Part shown: positions 24,594-34,333 of the stretch, in pieces
Layout of the letters: every line of letters begins with the position of its first letter
Numbering within the stretch: the first letter of the stretch is position 1
Assembly (NCBI RefSeq): GCF_019710575.1
Contig: NZ_JAHWFK010000044.1
Coordinates: 43,644 to 107,643, forward strand
DNA length: 64,000 nt
Source of the DNA: Paractinoplanes polyasparticus
Lineage (GTDB): Bacteria; Actinomycetota; Actinomycetes; Mycobacteriales; Micromonosporaceae
Direction: 5' to 3'
Program-made: the position numbers and the translations under genes
The notes under the pieces: generated by a model
Database searches by the model: none
Told to the model about the DNA's origin: nothing
The model's input: the letters and a program-made list of their open reading frames with translations, nothing else

Positions 24594-27430
24594 GATGTGG
24601 AACGACCCTCCAGGGCGGCTCGCGCCTCGTCGTGAACCCGGACCGCGACCTCGCGGCTCGGCGCATCGGCGGGCATGCGCTCGATCAGCGCCCGCAGCAA
24701 CGCCTCGGCCTCGGCCTCGTGACCGGCCCGGAACAGCGCCTCGCCCAGCATGCCCTCGATGCGGTCGGCCTGATCGGTGGCGCCGATCGCCCGCAGCCGC
24801 TCGGGAGCGCCGCGCAGATGTGGCAACGCCTCGGCATAGCAGCCCCGGGACATGAACAGGTTACCGGCCTCGAACGCGGTCATCGAACGTTGGAAGATCG
24901 CGTTGGGCTCGGCCGCCAGTTCGGCGGGCAACGTGTCGAACCTCTCAGCGATCAGCCGCAGCGCCTCTTCACCCCGCTCGGGCTGATCGGAGAAGTGCAG
25001 TGCGGCCACGCCCCGGCGCAGGGCCCGCAGCTCACCGATCAGGTCACCGGCCTCGTGCAGGGCGGAGGCGGCGGCGCGGAACGTGTCGGCCGCCTCGGCG
25101 TCGCGGTCCAGGTCGAAGAGCAGGCCGGCAGCTTCCTCGGCGATCTGGCCCCGGCCCGCCGGATTGTCGGCCAGCCGCTCGACGAGAGTGCGGTAGAGCG
25201 CAAGGGCGCCGTTCTTGTCGCCGATCGCCTGGTAGAGCCCGGCCAGCAGGTAGCGGGTGTTGTCGGCCGCGTCGTCGTCGCCGGACTTCTCGAAGAGGGC
25301 CAACGCCTCCTCGGCGACCTCGGCTCCCTCGACCGGGCGCTCGGCCAGGCGGTAGGCATTGGCGAGGTCGCTGCGCGCGTAGGCGCCGCCGGCTTCGTTG
25401 CCCGCCTCGGCACAGAGGGCCACCGCCTCGGCCAGGTCGGTGATCGCCTCGCCGGGCCGGCCCAGCTGCAGCAGCGCGTTGCCGCGCCCGACCCGGGCCG
25501 GCAGCGACCGGTCGGCGTCGCCGTCGGCGAGCACGGCGCTGAACGCCTCGACCTGCTCCGCCGGATCGTCGACGGTGTGGCCGTAGATCATGCCCGCCTC
25601 GGCCAGGCGCCGGGCCGGGCCGTTCGCACGGTAGAACTGCCAGGCCTCGCGGGCAGCGGCCAAGGCCTCGTCGTGGCGGTGCGAGGCCATGCGGCTGCGG
25701 GCGCGCAGCATCGCATGCAGGGCGACCAGGCGGGCGTCGCCGGTCTGAACAGCGCACTCGTCGCCGCGGTCACCCGCCTCGTTCGCCTCGTCCGGACGGT
25801 CTTTCATCAGGTGCAGGATCGACAGCCGGGCCCAGGCGTAGGCCTGCTCGCGCGGTCCGCCGTGCTGCTGCTGCCAGGTGACGTCGGCGCGGATCGGCTC
25901 TTCGTCGACCTCACCGCCCACGTAGCCCGCCGCCATCGCCATGCGGGCGCGCAGGGCACTGGCCTCGCCGTCGGCGCCGGCCCGGGCGAACAGTTCGAGC
26001 GCCCGCGGCCAGTGGTCGTTCTCGCCGCCGGCCGACCGCAGCCGATTGCCGAGCAGCAGTTCCCGCCGGGCCGCAAGCAGCGGATCAGAATGCCGCCGGC
26101 CATGACGCTGCGCGTCGGCCGGCTGCGGGTCGGCCAGCTGCGGTTTAGCCAGCTCGGGAAAGCGGACGTCCAGCGCCTCGAGGACGGCGTTCAATCCTGG
26201 GTCGTCGTCGGCGCGGTCGTACTGCTGGGCGAGATCGAGGAGCTGGGCGGCGTCGGCCTCGGCCGGCACCTCAGAGGGCGGCGCCGGAACGGCCGCGGGA
26301 ACCGGCACGTAGGCCGGAGCCGGACGACGTGCGCTCGGCGAGAGCGTCAGGGCGGTTTCGTACGGCTGGGCGTTCAGCTTGGCCGCGATCGACCGGCTCT
26401 GGTGGTCGTTGCCGTTGCGCTGGTCGAACCGCCGGGCCAGCTCGGTGGCCCGGGCCGACAGCTCGGTGGCTAGTTCGACGGCGGCGATGTCGCCGTGCTC
26501 ACGGCGGTGGATCACCGATTCGCCGCGCCCCCGCTCGGTGAGCCGGCGCAGCAGCATGGCGGCGTCGGACGAAAAATGCATCTCGGCGGCCGGGGAGGGC
26601 GCCTTGTCGAGCCAGTCGATGTGGCGCTGGAGGATCTCGAGGCCGCGATGCTCGTTGCCGGTGCGCGCGCAGAACGCCAGGTGGGTGCCGAGGTTCCACA
26701 GGTCGGCCAGGTTGCCCCGCTCGAGACGGTAGGAACGGCGGTGCGCGTCGGCCGCCTCGTCGGGCCGGCCGGTGCGCAGGTAGGCCACCATCAGCTCGCG
26801 CAGGATGCCCTGCGGCTGCTCGCTGCAGCTCAGCTCGCCGGCCAGCACGGGCTCGGCGGTGGCCACGACGTCGGACCATCGGCCGCGCTCGTTGTAGTAG
26901 GCGGCGACCGACGACGGGTCACAGCCGATGCAGTCGGAGAGGTCGTCGCGCGGCGCGGCCTGCCAGCGGGCGAACCACTCGTCGGCCCCGGCGGTGTCAC
27001 CGACGTGGTCGGCGACCAGGTAGCGGTGCTTGTAGACGGCCTGCAGGCTGTGGCCGTCCTCCCGGTAGCGCCGCTCCATGTCGTCGAGCACGGCGTGGGT
27101 GCGGTCGAGCGCGATCTCGGGGAAGTTGAGCATCGCGTTGACCATGGTCTTGAAGTGCCAGAGCAGCGTGTGCTTGCCGTGCTCGTGATGCCGGCCGGGG
27201 TTGCGGTCGAAGTCGTTGAGGGTCCAGGCGAAGGTGACGAACGCCTTGGCCGGCTCGCCGCCGTAGGTGTAGGCGTTGGTCGCCAGCAGCCGCACCGTGA
27301 ACGCGAGATGGGGGTCGTTGACCGTGTCGGCGTGCCGCATCACCTCTTCGACCAGAGCGATCTGGGCCGCGCCGTGCGGCATCGTGCGGGCCTGCTCGCA
27401 GAGTTCCCACAGCTCGTCGGCGGTTCTCAT
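24590..27430 (-). CDS. Large TPR-repeat protein coupled to an HSP90-like gene
   Basis: 946 residues from ATG 27430, with GGGGGAGGA upstream. The protein is almost wholly alpha-helical, with tetratricopeptide-like repeats rich in Ala, Leu, Glu and Arg (for example AITDLAEAVALCAEAGNEAG and ALPHLRGAPERLRAIG). It has no signal peptide or membrane segment. The N-terminal 200 residues (LWELCEQARTMPHGAAQIAL...) look conserved and distinct from the repeats. Its start overlaps the HSP90-like stop by 4 nt (ATGA), so the two should be made together, probably as chaperone and TPR partner. No enzymatic motif is visible. Confidence 0.82.
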   Translation of the reverse strand: MRTADELWELCEQARTMPHGAAQIALVEEVMRHADTVNDPHLAFTVRLLATNAYTYGGEPAKAFVTFAWTLNDFDRNPGRHHEHGKHTLLWHFKTMVNAMLNFPEIALDRTHAVLDDMERRYREDGHSLQAVYKHRYLVADHVGDTAGADEWFARWQAAPRDDLSDCIGCDPSSVAAYYNERGRWSDVVATAEPVLAGELSCSEQPQGILRELMVAYLRTGRPDEAADAHRRSYRLERGNLADLWNLGTHLAFCARTGNEHRGLEILQRHIDWLDKAPSPAAEMHFSSDAAMLLRRLTERGRGESVIHRREHGDIAAVELATELSARATELARRFDQRNGNDHQSRSIAAKLNAQPYETALTLSPSARRPAPAYVPVPAAVPAPPSEVPAEADAAQLLDLAQQYDRADDDPGLNAVLEALDVRFPELAKPQLADPQPADAQRHGRRHSDPLLAARRELLLGNRLRSAGGENDHWPRALELFARAGADGEASALRARMAMAAGYVGGEVDEEPIRADVTWQQQHGGPREQAYAWARLSILHLMKDRPDEANEAGDRGDECAVQTGDARLVALHAMLRARSRMASHRHDEALAAAREAWQFYRANGPARRLAEAGMIYGHTVDDPAEQVEAFSAVLADGDADRSLPARVGRGNALLQLGRPGEAITDLAEAVALCAEAGNEAGGAYARSDLANAYRLAERPVEGAEVAEEALALFEKSGDDDAADNTRYLLAGLYQAIGDKNGALALYRTLVERLADNPAGRGQIAEEAAGLLFDLDRDAEAADTFRAAASALHEAGDLIGELRALRRGVAALHFSDQPERGEEALRLIAERFDTLPAELAAEPNAIFQRSMTAFEAGNLFMSRGCYAEALPHLRGAPERLRAIGATDQADRIEGMLGEALFRAGHEAEAEALLRALIERMPADAPSREVAVRVHDEARAALEGRSTS

Positions 27431-29156
27431 TTGTCCTCCCCCGGGACGGCCCGGTCGAGCAGGCCCATGAACGAGCTGGTGAGCAGGGCGGCGTCGGCCG
27501 GGCGGATCGGATGCCCGCCGAGCATGAGGGCCTGGCCGTAGAGCGATTCGACGGCCAGGCCGGCCAGATCGGGATCGGCGATCGCGGTGACCCGGCGGAC
27601 CAGGGCGTTGCGGTGGTTGAGCACCAGCTGCGGGCGGTCGGTCGGCACCGTGCGCGACAGCGCGTCGAGCACGCCGCCCCACAGGTCGTCGGCGGCGTCG
27701 CGGCTGGCCGTGAACTGCTCGTTGAAGGCGGCGGCGCGGCTCACCAGATAGAGCGCCGGAACGGTCGCCGGGTCGAAGCCGCGCACCACGACCTCGCAGC
27801 CGAGCCGGTCGAGGCGGCGTTGGGCCACGGCCAGGAACGGGCGCAGCCGCAGCTCGGCCTCGGCGTCGACGGCCGAGAAGCGAGCCGCCACGTCGGCCGG
27901 CTCGAGCCGCTCGGCCCGCACCTCGGAATCCACTGTGGCCAGCCGCTCGACGAGATCGGCGTTGTAGACGATGCCGCCGTTGATCACGCCGAGGTCTTGG
28001 GCGGCAGCGACCGAGGCCAGCTGGCGGAACTCGTCGTCGCCGGCCGCGTAGCGCAGAACACCGTGTCTTTCCCGGAACTCGGCCAGGGTGAGATGGCCCA
28101 GATTGGTCTCGAGCGGCACCCATTGCTCGACCAGGCGCAGCATCTCGTCGTCGTGCAGAGCCAGCGCCTTGACGCCGAGATGGTGGATGGAGAGGAACTC
28201 GGCCAGGCGGCGCGGGTCGGTCGAGGCCAGCCGGACCAGCCAGCCGCGCAGCTGATCGGCGATCGCCTCGCGGGTGTCGGCGAGCAGGCCGTCGTCGTAG
28301 AGCGCCTCACGACTCGCGGTCGGCCGCAGCTCGGTGCTGTCGACCACGCAGCGGGCGAAGAACGCCCACTCGGGCAGCAGACCCTCGATGCTCTGAGCGA
28401 GCAGCATCCTCTTGAGATAGACGCGGTGACCGCCGCGGGCGGCCGGGTTGACGGGCGTCGGCAGCACGAACGCGACCCCGGTGAGGCCGGCCTCGGGCAC
28501 GTCCAGCGGCACCACGTCGAGCGGGCGGAAACCGAAAACCTCTCTTGCGCGTACGCCGTGAGGTCGCCACCCGGCCACGGCAACGAACCCGTGGTGACGG
28601 CGACGTCGTCGACCTCGACCCGCACCGGAAGCAGCGAGCCGTACAGCTCGGCCAGCTCGCGCACCGTGGGGCCGGACAGAAGACCTTCGGCGCCGCGGCG
28701 CGCCACCAGCGTGACCGTCGTGCCGGGCTCACGATCGTCGCCGGGGGCGACCGAATAGCGGCCGTCGGAGAAGCCCTGCCACAGCACGGGCTCGGCGCCG
28801 GCCCGGCGGGTGTGCACCCGGATCTCGTCAGCCACCAGGAAGCAGGAGAGCAGGCCGATGCCGAACTGGCCGAGGAACTCGTGGCGGGCGAAGCCCAGCT
28901 CGTCGCGCTTGGAGCTGCGGCCGATGGTGGCGAGCAGCTCGTGCACCTGCGCCTCGGTCAGGCCGATGCCGTTGTCGCTGACGCGCAGCCGGCCGGGGCC
29001 GGTGGTGATCGAGACCAGGCCGCGCACCTCGGCCGCGGTGATCGCGTCGACCGCGTTCTGCAGCAGCTCGCGGACATAGACCCGCGGGCTCGCGTAGAGG
29101 TGGTGGCTCAGGAGATCGACGATGCCACGGAGATCGACCTGGAACGTGTTGCTCAC
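27427..29156 (-). pseudogene. HSP90-family (HtpG-like) ATPase, frame broken near 28545
   Basis: The N-terminal GHKL ATPase lies in one frame from GTG 29156: ELLQNAVDAI, VSDNGIGL and GQFGIGLLSCFLVADE are the nucleotide-binding motifs. The reading continues in the -1 frame from about 28545 (EVFGFRPLDVVPLDVPE) through the middle and C-terminal HSP90-like domains (VYLKRMLL, ASREALYDD). Joined, the product would be about 576 residues. Both halves are well preserved and no other stop occurs, so either the break is a one-event mutation, a sequence error, or a ribosomal -1 shift. It is coupled to the TPR gene. Confidence 0.8.
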
Positions 29157-29245
29157 GGCGGAGAAGGTACCGCGAACGACCGACAAAAACGGGGCCGGTC
29201 TTGATCTTCACCGGATCAGACCCGCCCCGCTTCGCTCGGGCTACG

Positions 29246-30154
29246 TCAGCTCAGGCCGCCGGGCTCGGAGCCCTTCGCGATCGGGGCCCGGACGAGGTTG
29301 CCCCACTCCGTCCACGAGCCGTCGTAGTTGCGCACCTGGGGATAACCCATCAAATGGTGCAGCACGAACCAGGTGTGGCTCGACCGCTCCCCGATCCGGC
29401 AGTAGGCGATGATGTCGTCGCCCGACTCCAGCCCCAGCTCGTCGCGGTAGATCTTGACGAGTTCGTCGGCCGGCTTGAACGTGCCGTCCTCGTTGGCCGC
29501 CGACTTCCACGGCTTGCTGACCGCGCCCGGGATGTGACCGCCACGCAGCGCGCCCTCCTGGGGATAGGCCTCCATGTGGGTCAGCTCGCCCGTGTATTCC
29601 TGCGGGGAGCGGACGTCGACCAGCGGGCGGCCACTGCTGATGTGCCCCATGACCTGATCGCGGAAGGCCCGGATCTCGGCGTCGTTGCGTACCGGAACGG
29701 GGTATTTCGCGGCCGGCCGCTCGGTGCGCTCGCGGGTCAGCGTCCGCCCCTCGGCCGCCCACTTCTGCCGCCCGCCGTCGAGCAGGCGCACGTCACGGTG
29801 GCCGAAGAGGCTGAAGACCCAGAGGGCGTACGAGGCCCACCAGTTGAAATTGTCGCCGTAGAAGACGATCGTGTCGTCGCGGCCGATGCCCTTGGCCTCG
29901 CACAACGCGGCGAAGGCGGTCGGGTCGAGATAGTCGCGGGTGAGCTGGTCGTTGAGCTCGAGGTGCCAGTCGACCTTGACCGCGCCGGGGATGTGCCCGG
30001 TGTCGTAGAGAAGCACGTCCTCGTCCGACTCGACCACGACCAGGCCCGGGGTGTCGAGATGGGCGGCGAGCCACTCGGTGGTGACGAGCTTGTCGGGGTG
30101 GGCGTACGCCTGCAGTGCGGGCGCCGGATCATTCTCAACAGACATGTCTGCCAC
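29246..30154 (-). CDS. Thiosulfate sulfurtransferase (two-domain rhodanese)
   Basis: 302 residues with two rhodanese domains. The C-terminal one carries the active-site loop CRIGER (Cys242), while the N-terminal one has Asp in place of Cys (FYGDNF), the normal inactive-active arrangement. It transfers sulfane sulfur to thiol acceptors in the cytoplasm. The GTG at 30154 has AGGG 5 nt upstream; ATG 30145 is an alternative. A sufE-like gene, a usual neighbour of such enzymes, lies 3 kb away. Confidence 0.93.
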   Translation of the reverse strand: MADMSVENDPAPALQAYAHPDKLVTTEWLAAHLDTPGLVVVESDEDVLLYDTGHIPGAVKVDWHLELNDQLTRDYLDPTAFAALCEAKGIGRDDTIVFYGDNFNWWASYALWVFSLFGHRDVRLLDGGRQKWAAEGRTLTRERTERPAAKYPVPVRNDAEIRAFRDQVMGHISSGRPLVDVRSPQEYTGELTHMEAYPQEGALRGGHIPGAVSKPWKSAANEDGTFKPADELVKIYRDELGLESGDDIIAYCRIGERSSHTWFVLHHLMGYPQVRNYDGSWTEWGNLVRAPIAKGSEPGGLS

Positions 30155-30163
30155 GCTAACCCT

Positions 30164-30931
30164 TTATTCGGTCATCCCGATCGGCATGAGCTCGGGTCGC
30201 TTCGGGGTCACCAGTTCGCCGGACGAGTGGCCCAGCAGATGACGGCCCACCCAGGGCGCCAGGTGCTCGCGGGCCCAGCGCAGGTCGGCGCTGCGGGCCA
30301 GCAACCACGGGGTGGGCTCGGGCGCGGGCGGCACCAGCATCCAGTCCTCGGTCACGCCGACGCCGAGCACGTTCAGCACCTGGCCGGCGACCCGGCGGTG
30401 CCCCGCGGGCGAGAGATGCAGCCGGTCGGCCGACCACATGTGCGGGTGGCGGAAGGCATCGTCGGCGAACAGGTCGACGAGGTGGCAGCCGTGGCGCCGG
30501 GCGATGGAGCGGGCGCCGTCGTTGAGCACGGCCGCACGCCGCCCGAGGATGGCCGGCAGGTTCACGGTCACGTCGGCGAACCGGAAGAGGAGCACGTCGG
30601 CGCCGGTGTCGCGCACTCGTCGCACCACTGCGTCAAGCCCCCGGACGAGGGCGTGCGGGTCCACCCGTACGCGCAGGGCGTCGTTCCCCCCGGCGGCGAT
30701 GCTGACCAGGTCGGGCCGCATGGCCAGCGTCGGCGACAACTGTTCGTCCACGATCTGGTGCATCACCTTGCCCCGGACGGCCAGGTTGGCGTACCCGAAA
30801 TCCGGCCCCGAATCGACGGCCAGCCGGGTGGCGACCAGATCGGCCCAGCCCCGGAACGTTCCGTCCGGGTAGGCGTCGTTCAGGCCCTCGGTGAAGCTGT
30901 CCCCCATAGCAACGAAGCTGCGCCAAGCCAT
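30164..30931 (-). CDS. SGNH/GDSL-family hydrolase
   Basis: 255 residues with the block I motif MGDSFTEG (Ser12), block III GGND (81-84) and block V DRLHLSPAGH with its Asp and His, a complete SGNH catalytic set. There is no signal peptide, so it is probably cytoplasmic. AAGGGGG lies 5 nt before the ATG. It ends 9 nt before the rhodanese start, suggesting co-transcription. The substrate (acyl ester or lipid) is not known. Confidence 0.9.
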   Translation of the reverse strand: MAWRSFVAMGDSFTEGLNDAYPDGTFRGWADLVATRLAVDSGPDFGYANLAVRGKVMHQIVDEQLSPTLAMRPDLVSIAAGGNDALRVRVDPHALVRGLDAVVRRVRDTGADVLLFRFADVTVNLPAILGRRAAVLNDGARSIARRHGCHLVDLFADDAFRHPHMWSADRLHLSPAGHRRVAGQVLNVLGVGVTEDWMLVPPAPEPTPWLLARSADLRWAREHLAPWVGRHLLGHSSGELVTPKRPELMPIGMTE

Positions 30932-31067
30932 CGTCGCCCCCTTAACGTGCGATCAAGTTTGCTCGTGAAGACACATAAGCACCGAATGGAAGTCACCGGT
31001 AGCGTGATGATGGCGACACCCCGTTAATGGACTGCTTTCGGCAGTGATCCTCCCTACGCTGCTTCGC

Positions 31068-32801
31068 ATGCTGCTGCGAATGTCCACCTTGCTGCTCCGG
31101 ACACTGCGCGAGGAGCCGGCGGACGCTGAGGTGCCGAGCCATCGGCTGCTGCTGCGCGCCGGTTATGTCCGCCGCGCCGCACCGGGTGGCTACACGTGGC
31201 TCCCGCTCGGCAAGCTCGTCCTCGACCGGGTCACCGCGATCGTGCGGGCGGAGATGCTCGCCGTCGGCGGGCAGGAGGTGTCGTTCCCGGCGCTGCTGCC
31301 GCGGGAGCCCTACGACGTCAGCAACCGCTGGACCGAGTACGGCGACGACATCTTCACGCTCAAGGACAGGCGCGGCTCCGACTACCTGCTCGCGCCCACC
31401 CACGAGGAGATGTTCACCCTGCTGGTGCAGGAGATGACCACCTCGTACCGCGACTTCCCGCTGGTGCTGTTCCAGGTGCAGACGAAGTACCGCGACGAGG
31501 CCCGGCCGCGGGGCGGGCTGCTGCGCGGCCGCGAGTTCCTGATGAAGGACGCGTACTCGTTCACACTGACCGACGAAGGGCTGGTGGCCTCGTACGAGTC
31601 GATCCGCGCCGCCTACCAGCGCACCTTCGCCCGGCTGGGGCTGTCGCACACGATCGTCTCGGCGATGTCGGGCGCGATGGGCGGTTCGGCGTCCGAGGAG
31701 TTCCTCGCCACAGCCGAGGTGGGCGAGGACACATTCGTCGGCTGCACGTCCTGCGACTACGCCGCCAACACCGAGGCCGTGGTCACGCCGGCCCCGCCGG
31801 CCACGACCACCGCCGCGCCGCCGCTCGAGGTGCACGACACCCCCGACACCCCGACCATCGCGTCGCTGGTCGAGCTGGCCAACGCCCGCGCACTCGGTGG
31901 CCGCACCGACTGGACGGCTGCCGACACGCTCAAGAACGTGGTGGTCACCGTGCACCACCCCGGCGCCGGCCACGAGGTGCTGGTGATCGGCGTGCCCGGC
32001 GACCGCGAGGTCGACCTCAAGCGGCTCGACGCCGCCTTGGCCCCGGCCACGGCCACCCTCTTCGACGACTTCGCCGGGCGTCCCGATCTGGTCAAGGGCT
32101 ACATCGGCCCGCAGGGCAGCAAGGCCCGCTACCTGGCCGACCCGCGGGTCGCGCCCGGCACGTCCTGGCTGACCGGCGCCAACGAGCCGGGGCGGCACGC
32201 GGTCAACGTCGTGGCCGGTCGCGACTTCACGCCCGACGGCACGATCGAGGCAGCGGTTGTGCTGGCCGGCGATCCGTGCCCGGCCTGCGGCGCCGGCACG
32301 CTGACCATGCGGCGGGGCATCGAGATCGGGCACATCTTCCAGTTGGGCCGCCGCTACACCGACGCGTTCAAGGTCGACGTGCTGGGAGCGGACGGCAAGC
32401 CGGTACGGCCGACCATGGGTTCGTACGGGATCGGGGTGTCCCGGGCAGTGGCCGCGATCGCCGAACAGCACAACGATGAGCGCGGCCTGCTCTGGCCGGA
32501 CGAGGTGGCGCCGGCCGACGTGCACATCGTCGCGGCCGGCAAGGACGGTCAGGTCGAGGCCGCCCTCGTGCTCGCGGGCGAGCTGGTCGCGGCCGGGCTG
32601 CGCGTGCTCGTCGACGACCGCCCGAACGTCTCGGCCGGCGTCAAGTTCACCGACGCCGAGTTGATCGGCATCGCTCGGTCCGTCGTCCTCGGGCGCCGGC
32701 TGAACGAGGGATATGCCGAAATTCGCGACCGCCGCACCGGGGAACGGAACGACGTACCCGTCACGGACATACCAGGTGTAATCACTGCTTCACTCGGGTA
32801 A
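31068..32801 (+). CDS. proS: Prolyl-tRNA synthetase
   Basis: Charges tRNA-Pro. I take ATG 31068 (MLLRMSTLLLRTLREEPADA), which agrees with actinobacterial homologues; ATG 31080 is also in frame. The 577-residue protein is the bacterial type: class II core motifs (YTWLPLGKLVLDR, RDEARPRGGLLRGREFLMKDAYSF, MGSYGIGVSRAVAAIAEQ), an editing insertion domain in the middle, and a C-terminal anticodon-binding domain. It is divergent from the SGNH hydrolase gene. No T-box leader was seen. Confidence 0.96.
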   Translation: MLLRMSTLLLRTLREEPADAEVPSHRLLLRAGYVRRAAPGGYTWLPLGKLVLDRVTAIVRAEMLAVGGQEVSFPALLPREPYDVSNRWTEYGDDIFTLKDRRGSDYLLAPTHEEMFTLLVQEMTTSYRDFPLVLFQVQTKYRDEARPRGGLLRGREFLMKDAYSFTLTDEGLVASYESIRAAYQRTFARLGLSHTIVSAMSGAMGGSASEEFLATAEVGEDTFVGCTSCDYAANTEAVVTPAPPATTTAAPPLEVHDTPDTPTIASLVELANARALGGRTDWTAADTLKNVVVTVHHPGAGHEVLVIGVPGDREVDLKRLDAALAPATATLFDDFAGRPDLVKGYIGPQGSKARYLADPRVAPGTSWLTGANEPGRHAVNVVAGRDFTPDGTIEAAVVLAGDPCPACGAGTLTMRRGIEIGHIFQLGRRYTDAFKVDVLGADGKPVRPTMGSYGIGVSRAVAAIAEQHNDERGLLWPDEVAPADVHIVAAGKDGQVEAALVLAGELVAAGLRVLVDDRPNVSAGVKFTDAELIGIARSVVLGRRLNEGYAEIRDRRTGERNDVPVTDIPGVITASLG

Positions 32802-32827
32802 CGCCAGTACCAACGGGAGGTGAGCGC

Positions 32828-33220
32828 ATGTCCAGGTCGGCAGTCGCCGAGGTGATGACCCGGCAGGTGGTTTACCTGCCCGAGGCGACGATGCTCGACG
32901 AGGCCGCGCAGGTGATGCGTGACCGCGGCATCGGCGACGTCGTGGTGACCCGGGGCCCGACCATGGTCGGGGTGATCACCGACCGGGACATCGTGGTCCG
33001 GGCCATCGCCGAGAACCTGCCGCCGACCTCGACCAGCCTGGGCGACATCACCTCGCACGAGCTCATCATGGTGGAGCAGTCGGCCACCATCGACGAGGCC
33101 GTGCAGGCCATGCGCGAGCGGGGTGTCCGCCGGCTGCTGGTCTGTGATGCCGATCGCAAGGTCGTCGGCATCCTGAGCCTCAGCGACGTGGCGCTCCGGC
33201 CGACGTCCACAGCCGCCTGA
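32828..33220 (+). CDS. CBS-domain pair protein
   Basis: 130 residues forming two CBS motifs (about 8-62 and 73-126), each with the ITDRDIVVRA or LSLSDVAL-type nucleotide-binding edge. Stand-alone CBS pairs bind adenine nucleotides and act as energy or stress sensors. GGGAGG lies 7 nt before the ATG. It follows proS by 26 nt and may be read through from it. Confidence 0.93.
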   Translation: MSRSAVAEVMTRQVVYLPEATMLDEAAQVMRDRGIGDVVVTRGPTMVGVITDRDIVVRAIAENLPPTSTSLGDITSHELIMVEQSATIDEAVQAMRERGVRRLLVCDADRKVVGILSLSDVALRPTSTAA

Positions 33221-33243
33221 CCGCGCGCGTTAGGGTCGGTGGC

Positions 33244-33672
33244 GTGACCGACATGCCCCCGAATCTCGCCGAGATCGTCGATGAGTTCGCCTCGGCGCCG
33301 CGCGAGCTGGTGCTCGAGATGCTGCTCGAGTTCGCCGACTCCATGCCGCCACTCCCGGCCGACCTGGCCGCGCACGACGGCATGGAGCAGGTGCCGGAAT
33401 GTCAGACGCAGTTCTTCCTTAAGGCCGTGGTGCGACCGGACGACACGGTCGAGACTTTTTTCGACTGCCCGCCCGAGGCGCCGACGACACGAGCCTTCGC
33501 CGGCATCCTGGCTGAGGGCCTCGAGGGCGCCTCCACCGCCGAGATCCTGGCCGTGCCCGACGATCTCTACGCCCGGATGGGCCTGGCCCAGACGATCAGC
33601 CCGCTGCGCATCCGCGGCGGCTCCGCGATCCTCGCGCGACTGAAGCGCCAGGTCGCGGCCCAGGTGGCATGA
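33244..33672 (+). CDS. sufE: SufE-family sulfur acceptor protein
   Basis: 142 residues from GTG 33244. The sulfur-accepting Cys53 lies in the PECQTQ loop, matching Cys51 of E. coli SufE. RIRGGSAILARLKRQV at the end is typical. It would accept persulfide sulfur from SufS or a rhodanese for Fe-S cluster assembly. No suf operon is in the window. The stop overlaps the start of the DsbA-like gene (ATGA). Confidence 0.92.
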   Translation: MTDMPPNLAEIVDEFASAPRELVLEMLLEFADSMPPLPADLAAHDGMEQVPECQTQFFLKAVVRPDDTVETFFDCPPEAPTTRAFAGILAEGLEGASTAEILAVPDDLYARMGLAQTISPLRIRGGSAILARLKRQVAAQVA

Positions 33673-34317
33673 TCATGGACCTTCAGGTGTGGTCGGATGT
33701 CGTCTGCCCGTGGTGCTATCTCGGCCCGGCGACGGCTCGACGCGGCGCTCGCCCGGTACTCCGGCGAGGTCACCGTGACATACCGGGCCTTCCAGCTCGA
33801 CCCTTCGCCCGTGCCGCCCGGCCTGCCGATCAAGCAGGCGATGGCCGCCAAGTTCGGCGATCCGGCCCGGACCGACCAGATGCTCGCGCACGTCACCGCC
33901 CTCGCCGCCGGCGAGGGCCTGCGTCTCGACTACGACCGGGCGATCGCCGCGAACACCTTCGACAGTCACCGGTTGATCGCGTGGGCCGCCGGCCAGGGTC
34001 GTCAGGCCGAGATGCTGGACGCCCTTCAACGGGCCCACTTCACCGACGGCCTCGACGTCGGGTCCCCCGCGGTGCTCGTGTCGGTGGCCGGTGCGATCGG
34101 CCTGAACGCGACAGCGGCGGCGGCGTACCTGCGGTCCGAGGCGGGCACGACCGCGGTCGAGGCCGATCTGGCCGAGGCTCGCGAGCTGGGCATCTCCAGC
34201 GTCCCGTTCTTCCTGGCCGACGGGAAGTACGCGCTTCAGGGCGCTCAGGAGGCCGCGACTCTGGTCGAGGCTTTCGAAGAGATCGCGCGGCGGGAGGCTG
34301 TCGACGTCGGTCTATGA
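33669..34317 (+). pseudogene. DsbA/FrnE-family oxidoreductase, frame broken near 33726
   Basis: The N-terminal piece (MDLQVWSDVVCPWCYLG, redox motif CPWC) is in one frame. The remainder (RRRLDAALARY...ISSVPFFLADGKYALQGAQ) is in the +1 frame to 34317. Deleting one C from the GGCCC run at 33723-33727 would restore a normal 2-hydroxychromene isomerase/FrnE-like protein of about 215 residues with its cis-Pro loop (SVPFF). All other features are intact, so this is either a very recent mutation or a base-call error. It is coupled to sufE by a 4-nt overlap. Confidence 0.85.
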
Positions 34318-34318
34318 C

Positions 34319-34332
34319 GTTTCACGTGAAAC
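34319..34332. other. parS site (GTTTCACGTGAAAC)
   Basis: Perfect 14-bp ParB-binding palindrome between the convergent DsbA-like and YbaK-like genes, 2 nt from each coding end. It is about 17 kb left of oriC. Confidence 0.92.
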
Positions 34333-34333
34333 G

